Positions 7,449 through 17,618 of a stretch of DNA of 26,469 nt are shown here, piece by piece. Every line of letters begins with the position of its first letter. The first letter of the stretch is position 1. The notes under the pieces are model-generated. The model was not told the DNA's origin. It made no database searches and saw only the letters and a list, made by a program, of their open reading frames with translations. The stretch is from IMG/VR virus record IMGVR_UViG_3300030450_000247, positions 1-26,469 of that record. One strand, written 5' to 3'. The translations under genes and the position numbers were made by a program. Origin of the DNA: a virus.

Positions 7449-10400
7449 TTAATTTATGGTACGATTTGGATTTTGCTTTCGCCATTCCTTATATATTTGG
7501 TTGGCGACATCATTGGCTCTCAAATTAGTAGGTTCTTGGTATGAAGGAGAATCTATTGGATAGATAGTCTTTTCACCACGTAAGAACTGTTCAGCAGCTA
7601 CTTTGATTGCTTCTTTTCTAATTGCCATTAGAACAGCTCGTTTCGTAAGAGGGCTATCTTTCCTAACCCAAGGTGCTAAGTTACCGTCAAGAGTTAATGA
7701 GTTTTTAGGATCATCCTCTAAATCATTGTAGAACACTCCAGGATATCCTGGTATAGGACGTTCGCCACTTATAACTGATCTATATCTTTCATATAAGCTA
7801 TCACCATTTGAAAATGTAAATTCACTACCTAAAAATCTTCTAAACTTATTAACCATAGCTTCATTAGCAACGATTCCTCCGTATCTTCTAAATACTTGTT
7901 TAGGAGGTTTTATTCCATTACGGAATAACTCCATATCTACTGCATCACCTTCATGAGGTACAGGCCAATGTCTTCCTAATAGTGTTTGTAGTACACTTCT
8001 TTGTCTTGGACCTGTATATGTAATATCCCCAGGTTTATACCAATGAGCTTGTCTGAAATCTCCTTCTTGTTGACCTAGTAGTTCCTGATCCATTATTTCA
8101 ATTAAAGGTAACATACCAGTTTTATTAGCAAAACGAGTTACAGCTCTTGAAATGAAATCTAAAGAACCTTTAAGATTACCCTTTGCTACACTCCATCTTT
8201 CACCATAACCAAGCTCTTCATTATATTTATTAACGTCTTCTTCACTTTTAAATAGAACTGCTGGTGAAGCTCCTTCTAAAGGTCTAGCGTGATAAGCCTC
8301 TGTTGTAAGTCTTCCAATTGCATAAACAAAAGGGCTATAGCCAGAACCCATAGTACGTTCTATATAATCAATTAATAAGGCTTCTGCTTTATCTGGACTT
8401 CTTAAAGCTGAAACAAAGGTATCAATACCAGAAATAGCTGGAGTATCCATTATAGTGGCAGCCATAGATACTACTGATATACCAACAGCATTTTGATTAA
8501 GATAAGGAACACCATTTTTTGAGAAGTCTCTGAAGTTTGTGGAGAAAGCCATTAGTTCTCCAAAGTAAGGTATCCAACGATAAGGAACCCAATATCCACC
8601 TAGTTTTACGTGATAAGGAGGTATATAAGCTCCGTTAGCTTCTTGGTAACTATAAACTTGTCCACCTGTAGCTTCTATTTGACCACTTTCTACAAGACTC
8701 ATTACACCGAAGTTAAAAGCTGTAGCCAGTGTTAAAGCACTTCTAGCTTCAGCTCTTACTTTTGGATCTTTATGATGAACTTTACTCTTAAACCAACCCA
8801 ACCTCTGAACCATTAAATCTTTTTCCTTTTTATAATCAAGACCCATTAACCTACCTTCTTCTCCAATTATCTGTTTCCCCATCACCTTTCCATCCCATGC
8901 TTGAACCATTCTTGCTAATCCAATAGCACCTTCCATAGGTACTCCCATTGGCATCCAAGGTTGTCCTGGGGTCATTGGTATATCAACTACTCCTGAGCTA
9001 AATGGTTCAGGTTGAGTGTGATAAAAATGATGTTTATGAGCGTTTAGAGGTGCTTTTATATAAGGCCAGAAAGCTTGCATAACTACATTAGCTTCTCCTG
9101 TATCTTGATTTCTTTGTGCTTTTTGTATTGCACCTGTAATTGCACCATAAATATCATCTTCTACAGGCATCATCATATCCATACCTAGAGCTAATAATTG
9201 AGCATCTTCATCTGTAAATGCTTTAGCTATTTCTTCTGCATTATCCCCTATACCAGCAACAATAGGAGTTGTATATTCCTCATCATATACTTTTTGAACT
9301 GCTGCTAAGAAATCTTTATTAAAAGAACCGTCAGCGTCATATTCAACATATTTTGGTCTTCCAGTCCCATCAACCATATCTAATACTTGACCCCAAGCCT
9401 TAGAAGCAGAGTAGCCTGCTGCAAACCAACCACCTACAAGTTCAGTGCTGGTTTCTGAGGCAAATAAAGGGAAAGTTTCTCCAACTCTTTCTCCACCAGG
9501 AAGTTTAGATTTTAATGGTGTAGCTCTACCTCCACTAGCTGCTTGTAGTGCTGCATCTGAACCTCTTTTAAGAGGATTCATCCAGTTATATGTAAATTTC
9601 TGAAGACTTCCAAAGAAACTACCTTTACCAGTTTTAGGGTCTTTCGCACCTAAAGCTTCCCAAGTATCACCTTTAAAGACCATATCATGGAATTGCATCC
9701 AATTCAGATGCCAATTATTTGCAAACTGCCTAGCTTTTAATTCACCTTCACCAGGATATCTTTCTTCAAAATACTTATTTAAAAGTCTTCCTAAACCTTT
9801 ATTAGGTAAAGGATCTGTCTTATTTAAAACTTCTAGAGCTGCTTGTTCTCTAAAAGGATCTGCAGTTCTTGATGAGGTCTGGAATTTACCACTATTATCT
9901 AAATTTACAGCAGCATCCGTAATTATACTTCTATTAAATTGTCTTCCTTTATAGAAATTTTCAAATACATTTGTAGTAATATTTTGCTGTGCTTTCCAGA
10001 AATTATTCCAAATCCTTTGCTCTTTTAAAGCTGCCATAGTAGCTTCTTCATCTTTCATCCAAGGTAATAAATCCCAAAAACGATTATTAACAGTTTGAAG
10101 CATACCGTTGACCCATTTACCACCACCGTAAATAGCAGTTTGAGGCATAAATGAAGTTTGGGTGGCAGGGTTAGATAATCCGTAAGATTTAAGGTTTCTA
10201 CCTACAATTTCATCACCACTTATTCTTAAAGAACCTAAACTGCTAGGGTTTAAACCAGAAACAGCTAATTGGCTAGTTATTTTAGTAAATATATCTAAAT
10301 CTCTTTGCTCTGGAACAAATTTGGGATCTAAGAACTTTCTTAATGTACTTTCTACAACCTTTAAATTGGAAGGTAATCCAATGTAAGTATCAACATCTTG

Positions 10401-13400
10401 TAAAGCTTCTGATGCTATATCAGATCTCATTTCTTCTATAGCTTTTATAGCATTTTCTGTTGCTAGAATATCAGGATCTTTAACTTTTTTAGCTAAAAGT
10501 TTTTTATAAAGATTAATAGGTCTATCTGTCCATTTTTTCTGTTGTGCAGCCAAGGTTCCAGAAGTAAGGCTTCTTAACTTCATCCATTCACTGGTTTGTT
10601 TATAGAGCATAAAAGATTCTTCTGCTAAATATGATCTATAAGCTCCAGAAGCTTCAGTGGTTAAATTCTTTCTAGATAAAGCATCAACTAATTTATAAAC
10701 TCTATTTGCTTGAACATAAAGTAATAAAGGTGTAGTCATCATTTGAGTCTGAACATCCTTTAGAAGTTTTTCAGACTTAGTAGTAGCTTTAAGATGGTTT
10801 TCTAATAAGCGATAAAACTTTATATATTCACCTTCTGCTTCTACTAAACTCCCTGCAAATCTTACAGCCCTTCTAGCTGCAGCAGGTAGATAATTCTCAG
10901 GTTTACCTGAAAGTTTAGCGAATAAATCAACTAAAGCTGCCCTTCTTTGTTCAATAGTATCTAAGTCACCTATAGTTCTTGATATAGCAGCTAATTTACT
11001 TTGTTCCCACTCATAGGGCATCTGCTTCCCTTGAGCTTCAAGTTTGGCCATTTCATTTACTGTACTAAGAAAGTCCTGACCAGCCTCCTCAGAAGAACCT
11101 CTAGTTACTAAGTCTTCTACAGAAGATTTAATTGGACCTTCTTTAGTTTTTAGCTCTAACTCTTTACCTATTTTTACTCTTTTCTGAGCTGCAGTTTCTG
11201 GTGGTTCAGTTGTATAAGCTATTGGCTCACCTTTAGCGTCAGGATCAATAGTTATACCACCTTCCTTAGTTTCAACAACAGGCATTACATCTGGATCATC
11301 CCAAGGATCACCTAGATCTTCATCTTTACCTACGGCATCTGTTTTAGCTTCTTTTAATGCAGTATCTTCTGCAAGTCTTTGCTTCTCAGCTTTAAGTGCA
11401 GCCCTTCTAGCATCCATTTCTGCTTTAGAAGGTCTACCAGCTTTAATTACTGCTTTTTTAGCTTTCTTATCAACTTCACTTAAAAATAGAACTGTTTTAT
11501 CTAGATCTCTTAAAGCTTTTTGAATAGCTTCTTCTCCTGCAACCCTTCCTAGATTTAATAAATTAAGAAGATCACCAACTGTATTAATAACTGTTCTTTC
11601 TTCTAGAGGAACATTCATTCCTTTTTCTAGTTTTTCTATAGCTTTCGATAATCTGTTAAAAGCTGTTTTTGCTTGATCTCCATCAGGAGACATACGGATA
11701 AGTTTTGAGATAAGAGTTTTCTTATCAACTTTTGTAGGAACACCATCAGCTACAACCTCTACTTCACCTGTCTTCTCAATTTTCTGGATAGCAGTTGTAA
11801 TTGGTTCCTTTTTAGCAGGAACATCAGGAGCTGTATATTCTTGACCTTCTAAAACACTTCCAGCTTCTTCTTCTTCTACTTTGATTTCTTCTTTTTTATC
11901 TACTTCTGCAGCTTTCTTAGCTTCTTCTGCTTTAGCTACTTCAGATTGAGGTGTCTTTAAAGGAGTCTTACCGCCAAATTCTTGTAATTTCTTATATTCT
12001 TCCTGAATAGTATCGAATAACCTATCCTGTATAGTTGGATCATCAGATACTTTATATTCTTCAAATAATTCTTGAACACGTTTAAAAGCTGCATAATATG
12101 GATCATTGTTTAAATCCATATCAGGAGCTAGTTTAAATCTTTCCTCATTAGTTTTACTAAGCATCTCCATTAGGAGACTAAAATCACGTACTACTGCTTC
12201 AGTTTCTGCTTCCTCAGTATTGCGTAAAGGTTCTAATTTTTCTGTATATTCTTGATCTACTTTTGCTACACCTTCTGATGCTTCTACTCTTTGAGCTAGG
12301 TCAGCTTCAATATCTTTTAATTCTTGTTGATATTTTTCTAAATCATTTTGATATCTATTTCTAGTTCTAGTTTCTTTTAATGTTAAATTTTTCTTGTTAT
12401 ATTTACGAGATTTAAGAGAAGCTAAACGGGCTTTAATTAATTTAGGTAAAGTATTATATCTAGCTAAAGTTTTTTCAGGTAAAGTAGCTATCTTTTCAAG
12501 AGTTTCTGTTGTTGTGGTTTGTCCAGCATCTAGTTGACTTATAGATCCTCTTAATTCATTAATTCTATCTATTTGCTTATTAATAACATCTAAGCCATCT
12601 CTAGTTGTTTGAGTAAAGTCCTTATTTAAAACCTCTAGACTTGCCTTATTAGCTGTGTTATAGATAGCTTCCTGAGCAGCCTCAGTTGTTTCAGCAATAG
12701 TTTCTATATTAGGTCTAATTTTTAGCTCTAATTCAGCTTGTATCTTCTTACTATTGAAGAAGTCTTTAACACCTTTTTTAGCTTTAAAAAATCTCCATTC
12801 ATTATTTAAAGCACCTAAAGAACCTCTAAATAATCCAGCAGCTATTGTACCAAAACCTACGTTTGCTAAATATTGCTGCCAATACTGTGCTGAGGCATCG
12901 TCATTTGACTCTATTAAATTTCTAAGAGCTTCTACGGTTTGAGGATCAGCAGCGTTTATTATTCTATCTAATTCTTTTGATTGCTCATAACTAGGCTCTG
13001 GCATTCCAAATATTACAAGTTCTTCAACAAAATCTTCTGGAAGATCAGCAGCAACACGTTTAGCTATATATAAAGCGTTTCCTCTAGCATTTTTCCAATA
13101 TAGATTAAAAGCAGTTCTACCACGTAAACCTAAACGAGTACCAAATTGTGCTTTACCTAGAGCAATACCACGCCTTAAAGCTCCTAAATTAGGTGCGCCC
13201 TGCTTTGCATTCACTGGGTTCCCTAATGACATTAAAAGTATTGAACCAAAATCAGCAACTATATTAGCTAAATCTCCATCTGGTTTAGTAGCTTCATACC
13301 AAGAACCACCTTTACCAAAAACACCAACTATAGGTATATCTTTATCAATACCAAATCGTTTTAATTCTCCTCCAGTAGTTTCTGGATCTAAAAGACCTTT

Positions 13401-13910
13401 AAGTGCGTATTGCCTACCTCTTTCTACTCTTGCTTTTTCTTTTTCACTTAATGCAAGACTTGCACCTTTTATACCCATTGCGTCATCAAATTCTCTCTGA
13501 GCTTCTTCTCCACCACCTATTCCAAGACCTATCCTTGCGCTTGTCATAGCAAGTGCTGCATCACCTCCATAAGCACCCATAGACATTGTATAGGTATCTC
13601 TTATAGGCGTTGTCTGTGCTCTTTGTTGTATGGATGATACAAAAGTATCTGGTATTTGAACTACTGCGTGTTGACTAGTTTTAAAAGCATTTTGGAACCA
13701 ATTTGGTCCCTTGCCTATATCACTTTGATTATCTTCAGAAAATCTAGATAATTTTGTTATAGTTTCTGCTTCTGACTCATCTCCCTTTTCATCTTCTTTT
13801 ACTATAGTGTCCTCTTCAACTGGATAAGATCCTTCAGGATGATCCTCTAAAAGCTCCTTTTCAGTTTCATAATATTGGACAGCTCCTGAAGGGAGTACAA
13901 TTCTAGGCAT
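7449..13910 (-). CDS. 16: Internal virion protein gp16-like, giant DNA-ejection core protein
   Basis: This 2153-aa protein is the largest in the window. It begins 4 nt after the gp15-like stop and its stop abuts the fibre ATG. Position, size and order identify it as the T7 gp16 counterpart, the inner-core protein ejected to form the trans-envelope channel. It is far longer than T7 gp16 (1318 aa). The start, MPRIVLPSGAVQYYETEKEL, leads into a charged region. A short hydrophobic stretch lies near residues 345-365 and another near 1800-1830. Residues about 375-620 are Lys/Glu/Gln-rich and predicted by eye to be coiled coil. About 650-715 is a low-complexity K/E/A linker. The C-terminal half (about 1150-2153) is rich in Trp, Tyr and Phe, and is probably the conserved ejection part. 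I saw no lytic transglycosylase signature at the N-terminus, unlike T7. The function is assigned by synteny more than by motif. Confidence 0.8.
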   Translation of the reverse strand: MPRIVLPSGAVQYYETEKELLEDHPEGSYPVEEDTIVKEDEKGDESEAETITKLSRFSEDNQSDIGKGPNWFQNAFKTSQHAVVQIPDTFVSSIQQRAQTTPIRDTYTMSMGAYGGDAALAMTSARIGLGIGGGEEAQREFDDAMGIKGASLALSEKEKARVERGRQYALKGLLDPETTGGELKRFGIDKDIPIVGVFGKGGSWYEATKPDGDLANIVADFGSILLMSLGNPVNAKQGAPNLGALRRGIALGKAQFGTRLGLRGRTAFNLYWKNARGNALYIAKRVAADLPEDFVEELVIFGMPEPSYEQSKELDRIINAADPQTVEALRNLIESNDDASAQYWQQYLANVGFGTIAAGLFRGSLGALNNEWRFFKAKKGVKDFFNSKKIQAELELKIRPNIETIAETTEAAQEAIYNTANKASLEVLNKDFTQTTRDGLDVINKQIDRINELRGSISQLDAGQTTTTETLEKIATLPEKTLARYNTLPKLIKARLASLKSRKYNKKNLTLKETRTRNRYQNDLEKYQQELKDIEADLAQRVEASEGVAKVDQEYTEKLEPLRNTEEAETEAVVRDFSLLMEMLSKTNEERFKLAPDMDLNNDPYYAAFKRVQELFEEYKVSDDPTIQDRLFDTIQEEYKKLQEFGGKTPLKTPQSEVAKAEEAKKAAEVDKKEEIKVEEEEAGSVLEGQEYTAPDVPAKKEPITTAIQKIEKTGEVEVVADGVPTKVDKKTLISKLIRMSPDGDQAKTAFNRLSKAIEKLEKGMNVPLEERTVINTVGDLLNLLNLGRVAGEEAIQKALRDLDKTVLFLSEVDKKAKKAVIKAGRPSKAEMDARRAALKAEKQRLAEDTALKEAKTDAVGKDEDLGDPWDDPDVMPVVETKEGGITIDPDAKGEPIAYTTEPPETAAQKRVKIGKELELKTKEGPIKSSVEDLVTRGSSEEAGQDFLSTVNEMAKLEAQGKQMPYEWEQSKLAAISRTIGDLDTIEQRRAALVDLFAKLSGKPENYLPAAARRAVRFAGSLVEAEGEYIKFYRLLENHLKATTKSEKLLKDVQTQMMTTPLLLYVQANRVYKLVDALSRKNLTTEASGAYRSYLAEESFMLYKQTSEWMKLRSLTSGTLAAQQKKWTDRPINLYKKLLAKKVKDPDILATENAIKAIEEMRSDIASEALQDVDTYIGLPSNLKVVESTLRKFLDPKFVPEQRDLDIFTKITSQLAVSGLNPSSLGSLRISGDEIVGRNLKSYGLSNPATQTSFMPQTAIYGGGKWVNGMLQTVNNRFWDLLPWMKDEEATMAALKEQRIWNNFWKAQQNITTNVFENFYKGRQFNRSIITDAAVNLDNSGKFQTSSRTADPFREQAALEVLNKTDPLPNKGLGRLLNKYFEERYPGEGELKARQFANNWHLNWMQFHDMVFKGDTWEALGAKDPKTGKGSFFGSLQKFTYNWMNPLKRGSDAALQAASGGRATPLKSKLPGGERVGETFPLFASETSTELVGGWFAAGYSASKAWGQVLDMVDGTGRPKYVEYDADGSFNKDFLAAVQKVYDEEYTTPIVAGIGDNAEEIAKAFTDEDAQLLALGMDMMMPVEDDIYGAITGAIQKAQRNQDTGEANVVMQAFWPYIKAPLNAHKHHFYHTQPEPFSSGVVDIPMTPGQPWMPMGVPMEGAIGLARMVQAWDGKVMGKQIIGEEGRLMGLDYKKEKDLMVQRLGWFKSKVHHKDPKVRAEARSALTLATAFNFGVMSLVESGQIEATGGQVYSYQEANGAYIPPYHVKLGGYWVPYRWIPYFGELMAFSTNFRDFSKNGVPYLNQNAVGISVVSMAATIMDTPAISGIDTFVSALRSPDKAEALLIDYIERTMGSGYSPFVYAIGRLTTEAYHARPLEGASPAVLFKSEEDVNKYNEELGYGERWSVAKGNLKGSLDFISRAVTRFANKTGMLPLIEIMDQELLGQQEGDFRQAHWYKPGDITYTGPRQRSVLQTLLGRHWPVPHEGDAVDMELFRNGIKPPKQVFRRYGGIVANEAMVNKFRRFLGSEFTFSNGDSLYERYRSVISGERPIPGYPGVFYNDLEDDPKNSLTLDGNLAPWVRKDSPLTKRAVLMAIRKEAIKVAAEQFLRGEKTIYPIDSPSYQEPTNLRANDVANQIYKEWRKQNPNRTIN

Positions 13911-13914
13911 TTGT

Positions 13915-16713
13915 TTAAATTGCTAAATGAGGTGCTAATACCTTCTTAAAGATTCTACTTACTACATCCTGTGAAAGTCTAGTCCCGTCAGGACCAATGA
14001 TGTAGAGGTTTAAATGTGGACCAGCTCCAGGTCCATCAGCTTGATCTACTCCTATAGTAAACGTTTTCTTATTATGCTGAAGTCCTAAATAGTTACCTGG
14101 ATATAATATTTGACCAACAGCTAGACCACCAAAGGATCTAGCGTGTCTAATAGTTATAGTAGATCCTGCTTCTAATTCTCCATTACTTTCTAATACTTTT
14201 ATGCTAATAAAATTACCATCAGTTCCAGAATTAAAACCTATTGCTGTTACTTCAGATTTTATAGGAACTGCAATATTAACGTTATTACTTCCATTTTCAT
14301 TATCTTGTACCCAAAAATTAATAGAACCAGTATCTGAATTACTTACTGGTGTTTCCGCAACCCTTACTGTACTACTAGGTCCAACAGTATTACTAGATAA
14401 ACGTCTTTTTAACTCATTAAGACGAGTTTCATCATTAGGTTCAAATAGACTAATAGTATCTCCCTTATTTCTCTTAGGATTTGTCCAGTAAAATACATCT
14501 TTACTTCCTTGACCATTTAAAAATTCTAGTAAAGTAAGATCTTTATTTTTAGATAATAGTTTAGCTAATTCAAAGCCTTGAGCAAGGTCAACTATAGCTT
14601 CATCCTCTATAGCTGCTCCAGTGCTTAAGAAGCTATAAACAGAACCAAATGTACTACTACTTAGCATTGGATTCTCCTTATAATAATTAAGTATTGCATC
14701 TGTATCTAATAGATACTTATTTCGTATAAGAAAATCTTTTGTACTAATTAATTTCGTATTAGCACTTGTAGAAATATCACCTTCTTCTCCTCTTATCCCT
14801 GTATATAAATGGCTTATCTCTCTTTGGGTATTCTGTTTGCTTGGGTATAAATCTTTAACAGTTGGATTTGCAAAAATTGGATCAGATTTTATAATCTCTT
14901 TAAAATCATTTACCTTATCTCTCCACCATTCATCATTAAATACCTGACCTTCTGGTGCTTTTAAAAGTTCTGCAGCAATGTAATCTCTCCATCTCTCTTC
15001 TACAAGACCTTCATTCTTTTCAAGTAATGCTGCAAAATCTCTTTTTATCTGTTGTTTATCATAAGTAGGGTTGTTGGCTTTATACAGTTTTTCTGCTTCT
15101 CTATTCATAGAGCTTAATACTGGAGTTATATTCTGAACTTGTGCGCTTATTTTTGCTGAATAATTCTCTTTAAGTGCAAGCTTAAAAGCATTACGCTGCA
15201 ACGTAGCTATATCTTTATATTGCTCTGTTCCTGGTACTAGCTTTTCAAAAATATCGATTAAAGGATCTTTAGAATTTGCTACTAATCTTCTTAAAGCTGA
15301 TTGCTCAAGAAGCCTATATTCACTCTCTGGTAATAGTTCCCCACCCTTCCGTATTAATTTCTTCAACCCTTCTACGTCTGTATTTGCAGGTAAATCAAAA
15401 GCTACAGTTTCTACTTTTCCTGTTTGATCATTAAAAACTCGTAAATATATTTTATCGTTATTTTCTAATGCATTATCTAAGGCTTGTATCATATTTGTTT
15501 TTACTAGCTCTGCCTCAGCTCCAGTTTTTCCTTCTAAATAATAATGAATAGAATTTCTGTATTTGATTTTAAATCTACTTGCCTCTCTAGTATCTTTTTG
15601 ATCCTCTATACTTTCTTTCTTATTATCAGCAACTTGAGCATTGAAACCAGCAATACTTAAAAGATCTCCTATAGTTTTACCATCTCCATCTGGACCAGGG
15701 AGATCCAAGAAGGTCATACCTTCAGGCATATCAGGAAGTTGAAAACTTAAAGCTTCTCTAACTTTGTTAAATAGATCTTTATCTTGTAAGTCATTAACAC
15801 CATCATTGTTTTCATCAATAAACATCCCTTTAACCCATTTACCAGCTATTACTTGCCACTCTTGACCTGTACCTCCTGTAGCAAGATAATTATTTCTAAT
15901 AGCTAATATCTGGTCCTTTGCACTTTTATTAATACCAGCATTTCTCGCATCATTAGTTGAATCTTGACTAACAGAACTAAGGAAGGACTTTTCAACTTGA
16001 GTTAAAGATGTCATTGTCTTTAAATCTCTAGCATTCCCTTTGTAAGTTCTATGGGCATCATTAATACCCTGTAAAATAACGGGAGTAGTTTTAGCAATTA
16101 CTGGATCAACTAAACCGTTATAATTTTCATTTGATATATGTGGATAATTTTCACTTAGAAATTTGCTAAATTGTTCAGAAACTAATTTTCTAACTGTAGT
16201 GGGATCTTCTATTACTTCAAGATCATTCATATTTCCTTCAACCCAATTGCTAACGTGCATTGTGGCTTCATTGCCTGCAAAACTAGCTTCTTGAGTTTTA
16301 AGACCAAAGAATAACCAAGGGTTGCTATCTAATATCTCCTTTGCAAGATCAGGTCTACCAGCCTTTCTAAGATCTTTTGCAGCTTGACCTATATTTCTTG
16401 TATCTATTTCGTATTGAGAAATCTTTTCAAATAGACGCTTACCTTGAGCATCTTTCTGTTTACTTTCTCTTTTAACAGTTGCGTCTACAGTAAGTTTACC
16501 TGCTTCAGTTATATCTCTAATAGCATCTATTTTTTGCTGTGTTTCTAGTTGTGTAGCTGGATCATATTGATCAAAGTCTAATAATGTACCACCCCTTCTT
16601 TGAGGGGTAGTTTGTGGTTCTGCAGGTTGACCACCCTCTGGTGCTCTCTCAGCTTCCTCAGTTACTTTGCGTATCTGTCTTTGAGGCTTTACTTCAAATT
16701 TGTTAGTAGCCAT
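13915..16713 (-). CDS. 15: Internal virion protein gp15-like with degenerate M23-type C-terminal domain
   Basis: This 932-aa protein (T7 gp15 is 747 aa) starts in a TAATG overlap with the gp14-like gene. Residues 1-45 are charged and proline-rich (APEGGQPAEPQTTPQRRGG). Residues 50-790 are mostly helical by composition, with no recognised motif, as expected for the inner-core tube protein that follows gp14 during ejection. Residues about 800-925 differ. They read like an M23/LytM peptidase fold, with VNIAVPIKSEVTAIG, GNFISIKVL, ITIRHARSFGGLAVGQIL and GPGAGPHLNLYIIGPDG matching the family pattern in order. The residues aligning with the zinc ligands appear changed: S809 and N813 replace the H..D pair, and HLN at 900-902 replaces HxH. 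H857 and H900 remain. The core-protein call rests on gene order. The degenerate domain is inferred from a manual alignment. Confidence 0.8.
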   Translation of the reverse strand: MATNKFEVKPQRQIRKVTEEAERAPEGGQPAEPQTTPQRRGGTLLDFDQYDPATQLETQQKIDAIRDITEAGKLTVDATVKRESKQKDAQGKRLFEKISQYEIDTRNIGQAAKDLRKAGRPDLAKEILDSNPWLFFGLKTQEASFAGNEATMHVSNWVEGNMNDLEVIEDPTTVRKLVSEQFSKFLSENYPHISNENYNGLVDPVIAKTTPVILQGINDAHRTYKGNARDLKTMTSLTQVEKSFLSSVSQDSTNDARNAGINKSAKDQILAIRNNYLATGGTGQEWQVIAGKWVKGMFIDENNDGVNDLQDKDLFNKVREALSFQLPDMPEGMTFLDLPGPDGDGKTIGDLLSIAGFNAQVADNKKESIEDQKDTREASRFKIKYRNSIHYYLEGKTGAEAELVKTNMIQALDNALENNDKIYLRVFNDQTGKVETVAFDLPANTDVEGLKKLIRKGGELLPESEYRLLEQSALRRLVANSKDPLIDIFEKLVPGTEQYKDIATLQRNAFKLALKENYSAKISAQVQNITPVLSSMNREAEKLYKANNPTYDKQQIKRDFAALLEKNEGLVEERWRDYIAAELLKAPEGQVFNDEWWRDKVNDFKEIIKSDPIFANPTVKDLYPSKQNTQREISHLYTGIRGEEGDISTSANTKLISTKDFLIRNKYLLDTDAILNYYKENPMLSSSTFGSVYSFLSTGAAIEDEAIVDLAQGFELAKLLSKNKDLTLLEFLNGQGSKDVFYWTNPKRNKGDTISLFEPNDETRLNELKRRLSSNTVGPSSTVRVAETPVSNSDTGSINFWVQDNENGSNNVNIAVPIKSEVTAIGFNSGTDGNFISIKVLESNGELEAGSTITIRHARSFGGLAVGQILYPGNYLGLQHNKKTFTIGVDQADGPGAGPHLNLYIIGPDGTRLSQDVVSRIFKKVLAPHLAI

Positions 16714-17618
16714 TATGCTTTATCAGATGAAAGGTAGTCATTATCAACCCCATAAGGTTGTGAACCATCAGTTCGAGAATCAAAGGCAGGTTGATCATTA
16801 CCGCCTTCTTCATCATTACCACCTTCGTCTTCATTGTCATTGTCAGGATAAGTCTGTGGAGCAGGTCTGTTATCCATATAATTGTTATAAGCCTTCATAC
16901 CTGCACTAGCTACATCTAGTAAACTTAAACTAGTTGATACCGTTGGTTTTCCAGGTAGATAACTTTCTGCTGGTAGAGGAGATTCAGGTTGAACAGGATC
17001 TTTATAAGGTCTGGGATCATATAATCTAATAGAATTAGCTTTGTTTTTAGCTTCTATTGCTCCAGCCCTCATAGCAGCTAATTTATCACCTACTCTAAAT
17101 TCTCTTGTAATTAATCTATTACCTGCATTTTGTAAATATTGTTGATTACGGGTATGGTACATACGCTCTATACTTGCTCCCACTTGACCACTTGAAACTC
17201 TTTTTACAGCATCAGATAAAGCTTTTTGTTTAATTTCTTCTAACTGTACAGTATCAGTAGCTTCTTCTTCATAAAACCTTGCATCTAAATCTGCGTATTC
17301 TCTACCTAAAGATTCCATTGCATTTATAGAAGTTTCAGTTTTTAACTTTGAAGCATCACTCGATAGTTTATTTTCATATTGCCTAAGTTCTGTAACATAT
17401 TGAGATTGTTTAGCCCAGTTCTTCATATCTACACTGTGTTGTCTAAAATTTTGCTTATTTTCATGCTCTGTTCTTCTTATAGCATTTATGGTATCAGATT
17501 CCCACTTAGCCCAAGCTTGTGTAGCAGCACCAGCTTTAGCAGATGCTTGCTGCCAAAGGTTAAGACCAAAATTTAAAGCTCCTCCTACTCCTGGCGTAAA
17601 TAATGTTGTGAAATCCAT
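16713..17618 (-). CDS. 14: Internal virion protein gp14-like
   Basis: This 301-aa protein is linked by 1-nt TAATG overlaps to the genes on both sides. The N-terminus (residues 4-25: TTLFTPGVGGALNFGLNLWQ) is hydrophobic and could insert into a membrane. Residues 30-215 are Ala/Gln/Lys/Glu-rich helix. They include VSSGQVGASIERMYHTRNQQ, then a stretch rich in R and A that parallels the G..G.S..R....N pattern of T7 gp14, the core protein that forms the outer-membrane pore during ejection. Residues about 215-250 are proline-rich and the C-terminus from about 254 is strongly acidic with Gly/Asn/Glu/Asp runs, which T7 gp14 (196 aa) lacks. Assignment rests on position between gp12 and gp15, architecture and the partial motif. 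Confidence 0.75.
   Translation of the reverse strand: MDFTTLFTPGVGGALNFGLNLWQQASAKAGAATQAWAKWESDTINAIRRTEHENKQNFRQHSVDMKNWAKQSQYVTELRQYENKLSSDASKLKTETSINAMESLGREYADLDARFYEEEATDTVQLEEIKQKALSDAVKRVSSGQVGASIERMYHTRNQQYLQNAGNRLITREFRVGDKLAAMRAGAIEAKNKANSIRLYDPRPYKDPVQPESPLPAESYLPGKPTVSTSLSLLDVASAGMKAYNNYMDNRPAPQTYPDNDNEDEGGNDEEGGNDQPAFDSRTDGSQPYGVDNDYLSSDKA

Noticed and set aside
7449-13910. Frame problem or gene fusion to explain the 2153-aa gp16
   Set aside because: The frame is continuous, the composition is even, and the ends fit tightly between neighbours. It is more simply one very long protein.
14201-14491. A 96-aa hydrophobic plus-strand frame opposite the gp15-like gene
   Set aside because: It is antisense to a confident long gene. 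The Leu-rich content follows from the complement of Asn/Ser/Glu codons, and there is no start signal.
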